DNA of 64,000 nucleotides from Sulfurimonas denitrificans DSM 1251 (GTDB taxonomy: Bacteria > Campylobacterota > Campylobacteria > Campylobacterales > Sulfurimonadaceae). The notes beneath the pieces are model-generated. The model worked only from the letters and a program-made list of their open reading frames with translations. It was not told the origin of the DNA and searched no databases. Shown piece after piece: positions 8,003 through 14,728 of this stretch; position 1 is the stretch's first letter; every line of letters begins with the position of its first letter. The position numbers and the translations under genes were made by a program. The stretch lies in NCBI RefSeq assembly GCF_000012965.1, contig NC_007575.1, positions 1,240,001-1,304,000 on the forward strand, given 5' to 3'.

Positions 8003-8077
8003 TGGGGATTCGCCAAGTGGTAAGGCCTCGGCTTTTGGTGCCGATATTCATAGGTTCGAATCCTATATCCCCATCCA
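8003..8077 (+). tRNA. tRNA-Gln (TTG), copy 1
   Basis: A 75-nt cloverleaf with acceptor TGGGGAT/ATCCCCA, anticodon loop TTTTGGT giving TTG, a GGTTCGAATCC T-arm and encoded CCA. It lies between two initiator tRNA genes. A second, different tRNA-Gln(TTG) is at 29325-29398. Confidence 0.93.
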
Positions 8078-8100
8078 CAAACCCCCTATTTTAGGTATGT

Positions 8101-8177
8101 CGCGGAATAGAGCAGCACGGTAGCTCGACGGGCTCATAACCCGTAGGTCATAGGTTCAAATCCTATTTCCGCAACCA
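8101..8177 (+). tRNA. Initiator tRNA-fMet (CAT), copy 2
   Basis: A 77-nt cloverleaf with the C-A mismatch at the acceptor end and three G-C pairs in the anticodon stem. It is nearly identical to the copy at 7908-7984, differing mainly in the D-loop, in the outer pair of the anticodon stem and in the T-stem. CCA is encoded. Confidence 0.95.
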
Positions 8178-8230
8178 AAAACCCCATAAACTCGGACTTT
8201 TCAGCCTCTTTTAAAATCTCTTCAAAAAAG

Positions 8231-8305
8231 CACTCGGCAGTAACTCGGCATTTTTACCCCCTATTCCATCTTAAAAGTTACACTCGGCAGTTAGTTTGCA
8301 TTTTG
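8231..8305. repeat. Pair of 25-nt direct repeats, 50 bp apart, after the tRNA cluster
   Basis: cactcggcagtaactcggca (8231-8250) and cactcggcagttagtttgca (8281-8300), each followed by a T-run, are offset by exactly 50 bp. ACTCGG also occurs near 8188. The 8178-8437 stretch holds no gene I can support. It may be the decayed scar of an element that used the tRNA 3' end, but no integrase is present. Confidence 0.5.
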
Positions 8306-8397
8306 TAATCTATATAAATTTAAAGAAGTTGTTAAAATCTATTTTATCATTTAAAAATTTAAAAAGTGCCTCAAATCAATTTTAAATTTATTTTAGA

Positions 8398-8403
8398 TAC
8401 AAT
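8398..8403 (+). promoter_or_regulatory. Possible -10 box for the type I secretion genes
   Basis: GATACAAT at 8396-8403 is preceded by an AT-rich stretch and lies 35 bp before the GTG start at 8438. No convincing -35 box is seen, which is common in Campylobacterota promoters. Confidence 0.35.
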
Positions 8404-8437
8404 GCCATAAAATAGAGATATAAGGTTAATAAAACAG

Positions 8438-10543
8438 GTGCCACTAGAAGAGAGTTTTGAACAAAACCCACTGCTAAAGTGTGTTAAAAATATATTAGAT
8501 TTCTACTTTGGCGATGTTAGCTTTAAGACACTTAGTGCTTTTTTTATACATAGCAACACTTTTGATACAGCGCAAGCTCAAGAGATTTTAAAAAATTTCA
8601 ACTTAAGCGTTATAGAGAAAAAGATATCTGCTGACACAATTCCAAAACATTTCTTGCCTAGTATTATCTTTGATGCTGAAGCAAACCCACTAGTGTTTCT
8701 AAGAAAAACTCAAGATAAAGCTACTGTTTTTGATCCACAAGATGGTAAAGAAAAACAGATAGATATCAAAAAATTAAAAGCGTACAAGAGAGCATTTCTT
8801 ATATTTAAAGATACACAACATGTAAAATATCTTGAATCAACAGAGAACAAAGCTTGGTTTTATGAACCATTGAAATCGCACTACAGAGCTTACATTGAAA
8901 TAGCCATTATTACCCTTTTTATAAATGTTTTTGCTCTTGCAATTCCTCTTTTCATTATGAATATATATAACAGAGTCGTTCCAAATCAAGCTTATGAGAC
9001 GCTGTTTGTTTTAGCCAGCGGAACTATTCTTGTTCTTATTTTTGATGTTATTTTAAAATATTCAAGAACTCATATACTTGATGGGATTTCAAAAAAAGTT
9101 GGGCTTTTTTGGGAAGAGGAGCTAATGAATAAGATGATGCTTGTTGATGTAGAGTTTGATAAACAGCTCTCGGGGAGTAAGGCAAATCTATTTAAGGAAA
9201 TCCAGCAAATTCGTGATTTTTTTACAAACAGATCTCTAACACAGATTATAGATTTTCCATTTTTTCTAATTGCAATACTTGTTATTTATATAATTTCACC
9301 TACTGTTGCTGTTATTCCATTTATAGCTGCTTTGCTTATCATGATTTTTAATTTTTTGATGCAACATCCAATCTCCAAACTAAGCAAAAACAATTCTGAA
9401 AACATCCAATCAAAATATAGTTTTATATTTGAATCCATTCAAGGCGCACAAAGCATAAAACTAAGTAATGCTGCACCAACTAGAATGTTTTTATGGAGAA
9501 ACATAGTAGCTTTTGTTGATGGCGTTGGCATAAAAATCCAATCTCTCCATGCACTCTCAACTAATATCTCACAATTTATCCTTCAGTTAGTTACTGTTCT
9601 TGTTGTTATTGTTGGAGTCTTTGAGATATCAAATCAAAACTTAAGTGTTGGTGGACTAATAGCTGTTACTATGCTTGCAAGCAGAGCCATGGTTCCAATA
9701 GTTAGTTTATCTAGCATACTTATAAGACTAAAAGAGATGGGTGAGTCCATAGATAGAGTCGATGAGTTTATCTCTCTTCCTGCTGAAGATAATTCAACTA
9801 CTGAAGCTGGCATAGGAAAAATAGAAGGAAAAATAGAGTTTAAAAATGTGACTTACAAATTTAATAACAGCAAACATCCATCAATTGATAGTGTCACGTT
9901 TACTATCCAACCAGGTGAAAAAGTAGGTATCATTGGACAAACTGGAGCTGGTAAAACTACTCTTTTAAAACTTCTTATGGGTCTATACAAACCAACCAGT
10001 GGTTCAATATATCTGGACAATCATGATATTACAACCATTCATCCTGTTGAGATTAGACAAAATATCGGCATTATGCCTCAAGAGCCATTTTTATTTAATG
10101 CAACTATAAAAGAGAATATTGAACTATTTCGTCCTATTAGTAAAACAAGAATGATGGAGATTATTACATTTATAGGACTTGGAGATCTTATAAAAAAATC
10201 TGGCAAAGGTGACGCTCTTCAAGTTGGTGAGAGAGGTTGTAACCTCTCTGTAGGGCAGAGACATTTAGTTGGCTTGGCAAGAGCTTTAGCTCCAAATCCA
10301 CCTATGCTTATTTTAGATGAACCTACAACTGGGCTTGACATGGGGTCAGAGAGGAGACTCATTGATAAGCTCAAAGGCGGTTTGAGTCCAGACAAAACTC
10401 TTCTGGTCATTACTCATAGGTTAGCTGCACTGGATTTGGTAGATCGCATTATCGTGATTAATGATGGTAAAATCGTAGCAGATGGACCAAAAAACAAAGT
10501 GCTTCAAGCACTACAAACTCCCATAAAAAAAGAGATGGCATGA
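8438..10543 (+). CDS. Type I secretion ABC transporter (HlyB/LapB family)
   Basis: A 701-residue inner-membrane exporter ATPase. Residues 1 to about 135 form a C39-peptidase-like domain without a recognisable catalytic Cys-His pair, as in adhesin and RTX exporters that do not cleave their substrate. Residues about 150-430 are the membrane domain. The nucleotide-binding domain has Walker A GQTGAGKTTL near residue 500, signature LSVGQRH near 600, Walker B LILDEP near 623 and an H-loop THR near 657. The start is GTG at 8438. The next gene overlaps by 4 bp (ATGA). The obvious substrate is the RTX adhesin at 21963-27557. Confidence 0.9.
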   Translation: MPLEESFEQNPLLKCVKNILDFYFGDVSFKTLSAFFIHSNTFDTAQAQEILKNFNLSVIEKKISADTIPKHFLPSIIFDAEANPLVFLRKTQDKATVFDPQDGKEKQIDIKKLKAYKRAFLIFKDTQHVKYLESTENKAWFYEPLKSHYRAYIEIAIITLFINVFALAIPLFIMNIYNRVVPNQAYETLFVLASGTILVLIFDVILKYSRTHILDGISKKVGLFWEEELMNKMMLVDVEFDKQLSGSKANLFKEIQQIRDFFTNRSLTQIIDFPFFLIAILVIYIISPTVAVIPFIAALLIMIFNFLMQHPISKLSKNNSENIQSKYSFIFESIQGAQSIKLSNAAPTRMFLWRNIVAFVDGVGIKIQSLHALSTNISQFILQLVTVLVVIVGVFEISNQNLSVGGLIAVTMLASRAMVPIVSLSSILIRLKEMGESIDRVDEFISLPAEDNSTTEAGIGKIEGKIEFKNVTYKFNNSKHPSIDSVTFTIQPGEKVGIIGQTGAGKTTLLKLLMGLYKPTSGSIYLDNHDITTIHPVEIRQNIGIMPQEPFLFNATIKENIELFRPISKTRMMEIITFIGLGDLIKKSGKGDALQVGERGCNLSVGQRHLVGLARALAPNPPMLILDEPTTGLDMGSERRLIDKLKGGLSPDKTLLVITHRLAALDLVDRIIVINDGKIVADGPKNKVLQALQTPIKKEMA

Positions 10544-11814
10544 GTTATAGATATCTTGAAGAGCCAAAATGGAACTATTATCTGTTTGTTCTTCCTATTA
10601 TTACTTTTATGAGTCTCTTTTTAATTTGGGCATCTTTTGCAGAGATAGATGAAAGCGTAAAAGGAGTTGGCAAAGTTATACCATCTGGACAAACAAGACT
10701 ACTGCAGCATCTAGAGGGTGGGATTATTACAGATATTCTTGTTGCAGAGGGAGACGCAGTTGCTGAGGGACAAGTTCTTTTTCGAATTCAAAATCAGTAC
10801 TTTATCTCTTCAAAAAAAGAAAATATCATCAAACTAACAGCTTTTAGAGCAAAAATAGAGAGAATCAATGCTTTGCTTCAAAACAAAGAGAGCATATCTT
10901 TTAACAAAGAGATGATACAAAGTATCCCTCAGATTATTGAGAATGAGATACAAATCTTCTATGGACAGAAGAAAAAAAATGATTCGGAGATATCAGTCCT
11001 TGATGAGCAGTTATCTCAAAAAAAAGCCCAACTTAAAGAGTTTGAGATGAAGTTAGCAAATCTATCTATAGAGTACAATTTGTCGTTAGAAAATATGAAA
11101 ATTCAAGATGAGCTCATTAAAAAAAGTGCTATCTCAAGAGAGAAGTATCTGCAAAATCTCTCATCAAAGCAGAGGCTCTATACACAAATGGAAGAGGCAA
11201 GATATACTATTCCTGTTATAAAAAAAGAGATAGCAGAGTGGAATAAAAAAATTGAGGGCAAGATGTTTGAGATTAGATCTAAACTACTCCAAGAGAGTAA
11301 TGAGGTTCAACTTGAAATCAAAAAGTTAGAAGAAATCATAGAAACTGATATTGACAGAGATGTAAGGATAGGTGTTACAAGCCCAACAAAAGGTCTAGTA
11401 AATAAAATAAACTACAATACTGTTGGAGGGATTGTTAAATCAGGCGAGACGATAGCGGAGATATCTCCACTTGATGATGAGTTGATGATTGAAGCGAAAA
11501 TTAACACCGCTGATAGAGCGTATATTCACCCTGGTCAAAATGTATCTATTGAAATTACAGCTTATGACTCATCCAAATATGGGTTAGTTAAAGGCAAACT
11601 TATAGGTATTTCACCAGACAGTTCAACTGATGAGAAAGGAAATAACTTTTATGTGATAAAAGTTAGAGCAAATGATTATAAATTTGATGAAAACTCACCA
11701 ATTTTAATCGGTATGACTGCAAATGTAAATATCTTAACTGGAAAGCGAACTGTTTTACATTATTTGTTAAAACCGATGAAAGACATCAAACAAAGGGCAT
11801 TAAACGAGCATTAA
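10540..11814 (+). CDS. HlyD-family membrane fusion protein (LapC-like)
   Basis: A 424-residue periplasmic adaptor with one N-terminal membrane helix (about 14-33). It has a lipoyl-like half-motif (LEGGIITDILVAEGDAV), a long coiled coil (about 90-280), a second lipoyl half (SPTKGLVNKI) and a C-terminal beta-barrel region. It links the ABC exporter to the TolC-type protein at 14728-17502. It overlaps the exporter gene by 4 bp. A 142-bp gap with a promoter separates it from the next genes. Confidence 0.88.
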   Translation: MSYRYLEEPKWNYYLFVLPIITFMSLFLIWASFAEIDESVKGVGKVIPSGQTRLLQHLEGGIITDILVAEGDAVAEGQVLFRIQNQYFISSKKENIIKLTAFRAKIERINALLQNKESISFNKEMIQSIPQIIENEIQIFYGQKKKNDSEISVLDEQLSQKKAQLKEFEMKLANLSIEYNLSLENMKIQDELIKKSAISREKYLQNLSSKQRLYTQMEEARYTIPVIKKEIAEWNKKIEGKMFEIRSKLLQESNEVQLEIKKLEEIIETDIDRDVRIGVTSPTKGLVNKINYNTVGGIVKSGETIAEISPLDDELMIEAKINTADRAYIHPGQNVSIEITAYDSSKYGLVKGKLIGISPDSSTDEKGNNFYVIKVRANDYKFDENSPILIGMTANVNILTGKRTVLHYLLKPMKDIKQRALNEH

Positions 11815-11858
11815 GTTAAATTTTAAAAAAAAATTTAATAATTTTAAGTCTTAATTGC

Positions 11859-11864
11859 TATAAT
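11859..11864 (+). promoter_or_regulatory. Extended -10 box (GCTATAAT) upstream of the sensor/proton-channel operon
   Basis: TATAAT in the context TTGCTATAATG lies about 50 bp before the 14-codon leader ORF at 11913 and about 95 bp before the sensor gene. It suggests that the genes from 11957 on can be transcribed separately from the exporter pair. Confidence 0.55.
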
Positions 11865-11912
11865 GTTTTGAACTGTTTTTTTTTGTATTTAAAATTTTAT
11901 CTAAGGATATTT

Positions 11913-11957
11913 ATGGGTTCGAAAGTTGCTATTAGTTTTGTAAAAGAGGTGTTGTAG
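11913..11957 (+). CDS. Possible 14-residue leader peptide
   Basis: ATG at 11913 is preceded by AAGGAT with good spacing and opens a 14-codon frame (MGSKVAISFVKEVL). Its TAG overlaps the GTG start of the sensor gene (TAGTG), so translating it could deliver ribosomes to that start. There is no homology to judge by. It may instead be chance. Confidence 0.35.
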   Translation: MGSKVAISFVKEVL

Positions 11958-12910
11958 TGTTTGGATTTATAAAGATGATTCAAGATTTTTTATCTAAGTT
12001 AAAAAATAATAAAAGATTGTGGTTTACCTCTCTTTTTATTATTGCATCATTAGGCGTTACTCTCTCAATAACCATTCTAATAATAACAACAGATAGCGTT
12101 TCGCAAGAGGTATATATAAGTCAAACAAAAGAGTTTGCACTTAAGTATAAAGACCTAGAGAAGCTTAAAGAGAAAAAACTTCAAAAGCTCGCTACTGTTC
12201 TTATTAATGACAACTCTATTATAGATAAAATAGAGAAAAATGATGCAGCTGGAATTTCTCAATTTCAGAATGAATTAAATGCAAAAATAGCTCAACAAGA
12301 TAGCAATATAATGATTTTTAAATTTCATTCACTAGCAAACAATAGTGAAGTTCTTCGCAACTCTATAATTTCTACCATCCAAAATAAAAATAGTATATTT
12401 GGGGTAGAGGTCCTTTTTGATGGGATTTTTTATGTATATTTACAGCCTATTATAAAAAACAACAATGTTATAGGAGTTTTAGAAATTAAAGAGAATATCT
12501 ACTCTATAAAAGAGAGTTTTGATATAACAAATAAACAGTTTGCATTTTTACTAGATACAAAAATGATAGCTCTGATTTCTCAACAAAGTAAAGATGGTAT
12601 CTACAAAGAGGTAGGGAAAAACCATCTAGTTAACACTAAAGTACATGAAAATAATTTTGTCTCTTCTATTGCTTCTCTTGATGAAAACGCTCTACAAAAT
12701 ATAACTAATGGTGAGTATGTAATAGGTCAAGAGTTTTTCATAAATGGCTTACTTCTTAGGGATACTAGTGGTGTGGACATAGGTATTCTTGTATTTGGAG
12801 AGAGTGTTGAGAAAGATGGTGGATTTATCAAAATGGCTAACAAAATGACAAATCAGGTAGTTTCAATTGCTCTTGGGCTAATTGTTTCACTACTTCTGTT
12901 TATGTTTTAA
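11957..12910 (+). CDS. Membrane-anchored Cache-like sensor without an output domain
   Basis: A 317-residue protein with two membrane helices (about 20-45 and 298-316) around a periplasmic domain of about 250 residues. The layout, FYVYLQPII followed by GVLEIKENI, resembles Cache-type ligand-binding domains of chemoreceptors and diguanylate cyclases. It stops immediately after helix 2, so no HAMP, methyl-accepting, GGDEF or kinase domain is attached. The GTG start at 11957 is supported because an in-frame stop lies at 11933 and no other start codon follows it. It is 14 bp upstream of the MotA-like gene and may sense a signal that controls or assembles the secretion machinery. Confidence 0.6.
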   Translation: MFGFIKMIQDFLSKLKNNKRLWFTSLFIIASLGVTLSITILIITTDSVSQEVYISQTKEFALKYKDLEKLKEKKLQKLATVLINDNSIIDKIEKNDAAGISQFQNELNAKIAQQDSNIMIFKFHSLANNSEVLRNSIISTIQNKNSIFGVEVLFDGIFYVYLQPIIKNNNVIGVLEIKENIYSIKESFDITNKQFAFLLDTKMIALISQQSKDGIYKEVGKNHLVNTKVHENNFVSSIASLDENALQNITNGEYVIGQEFFINGLLLRDTSGVDIGILVFGESVEKDGGFIKMANKMTNQVVSIALGLIVSLLLFMF

Positions 12911-12924
12911 AGAGGCTAGAGATA

Positions 12925-14013
12925 ATGAGAAGATTAAAAATACTTAAAATTTATGGCGTTTTATGGCTATTTATTTTCTTTATTGTATATTCCAATTTTT
13001 CAACTCTATATGAGTTCTTTTTTACAACAATAACATTTAATGTTGCTGTTTTAACAACCTTTACTATTGGATTTGTCATAATTGCTAAAGCCTCTTTAGA
13101 GTTAGTTATGCTCACTGGAACTTTTGCTGTTATGCGTTATAAAAAAGGTCAATCTTTAGAGTTTTATTTAAAAGGAATAGATAAGATATTTCCAGAAAAT
13201 ATTGCACAAATGTTTGCAAAAAGAGCTTCTCATGAGAGTGTCTATTTTACGCACTCTGAAGTAAAAGATGTCTCTGTCTGGCTTGAAGATAAATTTACAA
13301 ATCAAAAAAGTTATATCAGCTTTTTTATCAGTACATGTTTAATGATAGGTCTCCTTGGAACATTTGCAGGGCTTTTGATGGCACTTAACGAAATGGCAAG
13401 AATAGTTTTATCACTTCAAGGTGATGTAAACATTGGTGATGTAATGAAAAGGTTAAATGGACCAATTTCAGGCATGTCTGTCGGTTTTGGTTCATCTCTT
13501 TTTGGCGTTGCTTCTGCTATTATCTTAAGTGTTAAAGGGTATATTTTAGAAAAAAACCAAGCCATGTTTACAGAAGATGTTTCGGATTGGATAAACTCTT
13601 TGGTTATTGAATCAGCTGTTAGCTCTGATGATGGAGTTGTTACAAGTGGTGGTGGTTCTATGTCACAAATCATGGCTCTATTTACAGAGAAAATTAGTGA
13701 ATTTACACAAAGCATGGATAAATCTAATAAATCAAATGAAACAATCCTAAAAGTATTATCTCAAAGCATAGATGGCGAATCAAAAGCGGCAAAAGATGAG
13801 ATGGCAGCACTTGAGAATATCTCAAATGGCATTAAAGATTTAAATATAAACCAGTATCAAAGTTCTTCATCACTTGTTGACTCCATTCAAGACCTCTCTT
13901 CAGCTACTATAAACTCAGGAAGAAGCATAAAGGCTATGCTTGAGTTGCAAGAGAAAAATAATCAACTGCTGAGTGAACTTCTTAACAAATTAAATACAGA
14001 GCCTAAGGCTTAG
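12925..14013 (+). CDS. MotA/TolQ/ExbB-type proton channel protein
   Basis: A 362-residue membrane protein with four predicted helices (about 8-27, 33-60, 130-155 and 183-205). Helix 3 carries GLLGTFAGL, the signature of the MotA/TolQ/ExbB family, and helix 4 is Gly/Ser-rich (GFGSSLFGVASAI). The C-terminal 150 residues are cytoplasmic and probably coiled coil. Such proteins form pentamers around two MotB/TolR-like subunits and use proton flow to do work across the envelope. The partner follows 4 bp downstream. Its position inside a type I secretion/adhesin locus, rather than a flagellar or Tol locus, is notable. Confidence 0.8.
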   Translation: MRRLKILKIYGVLWLFIFFIVYSNFSTLYEFFFTTITFNVAVLTTFTIGFVIIAKASLELVMLTGTFAVMRYKKGQSLEFYLKGIDKIFPENIAQMFAKRASHESVYFTHSEVKDVSVWLEDKFTNQKSYISFFISTCLMIGLLGTFAGLLMALNEMARIVLSLQGDVNIGDVMKRLNGPISGMSVGFGSSLFGVASAIILSVKGYILEKNQAMFTEDVSDWINSLVIESAVSSDDGVVTSGGGSMSQIMALFTEKISEFTQSMDKSNKSNETILKVLSQSIDGESKAAKDEMAALENISNGIKDLNINQYQSSSSLVDSIQDLSSATINSGRSIKAMLELQEKNNQLLSELLNKLNTEPKA

Positions 14014-14017
14014 TATA

Positions 14018-14728
14018 ATGGCTAGAAAAAGAGTAGAACCATTTAACCCTTGGCCTAGCTTTGTGGATTTATTTGCCTCAGTTATTATGGTTGTACTTAT
14101 GTTTATGATAATTCTTATCGTAAACATCACATATTATGCACAATTTAAGTATAAAGTATCTTACACTGGAACTATTGCAATTGAGCAAACAGTAGATAAA
14201 GCAGTACCTGTTTTAGATAAAAAAGTTAAAGAACGAGAACAAGAAGAAGAACCTTTAGAGAAGAAAAAAGAGTCTATCATAAGTGAAAAAACTATTAAAA
14301 TAGTAAAAGATGATACAAAAAAAGAGCTAGAAGCTGTTGCTGGAGTGGACCTTAGCAGGACTAGCAATAACTTTACTAGACAGGATAATATTTTTCATGA
14401 AGATTGGATGGTTGTTAAATATTTAGATAGTGAAGTTATATTAGACTCTAAATCCATCAAAGATATAGACAAGTTTTTACTAGATGCTAAAGAAAAATTT
14501 CCACAACACTCTATTTGGATATATATAAAAGAGCCGCAAAATCAGATAAGTGCCTCAGTAGGAAAGCAAATAGCACTCTCAAGAGTTTTAAATATAAGAA
14601 ATTTACTTAGAAATAGAGAGTATAAAGATGAGGATGTTATGATTAAACTTAGAGATAAAATCCCACTAAAAAACGTTACAAATCATGCTTCAGGGTATGC
14701 TGTTATAACAGTTCATAGGAAAAAATAG
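14018..14728 (+). CDS. MotB/TolR-like stator partner with OmpA-like C-terminus
   Basis: A 236-residue protein with a short N-terminus containing NPWPSFVDLFASVIMV and one membrane helix (about 13-37). Asp17 sits where MotB and TolR have their proton-binding aspartate. A charged Lys/Glu-rich linker (about 65-110) leads to a C-terminal domain (about 120-236) with the predicted alpha/beta pattern of OmpA-like peptidoglycan-binding domains, though diverged. It starts 4 bp after the MotA-like gene, and its stop overlaps the GTG of the TolC gene (TAGTG). The likely job is energising or anchoring the adhesin exporter at the cell wall. This is inference. Confidence 0.7.
   Translation: MARKRVEPFNPWPSFVDLFASVIMVVLMFMIILIVNITYYAQFKYKVSYTGTIAIEQTVDKAVPVLDKKVKEREQEEEPLEKKKESIISEKTIKIVKDDTKKELEAVAGVDLSRTSNNFTRQDNIFHEDWMVVKYLDSEVILDSKSIKDIDKFLLDAKEKFPQHSIWIYIKEPQNQISASVGKQIALSRVLNIRNLLRNREYKDEDVMIKLRDKIPLKNVTNHASGYAVITVHRKK

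Noticed and set aside
8178-8437. Integrated phage or plasmid boundary at the tRNA
   Set aside because: No integrase, second attachment site or mobile gene is nearby. Only repeats are visible, so it is reported as a repeat and not as an element.
12880-12925. Frameshift cutting the sensor from an output domain
   Set aside because: The sequence after the stop does not continue any signalling domain in another frame. The MotA-like gene begins within 14 bp with its own ribosome site.
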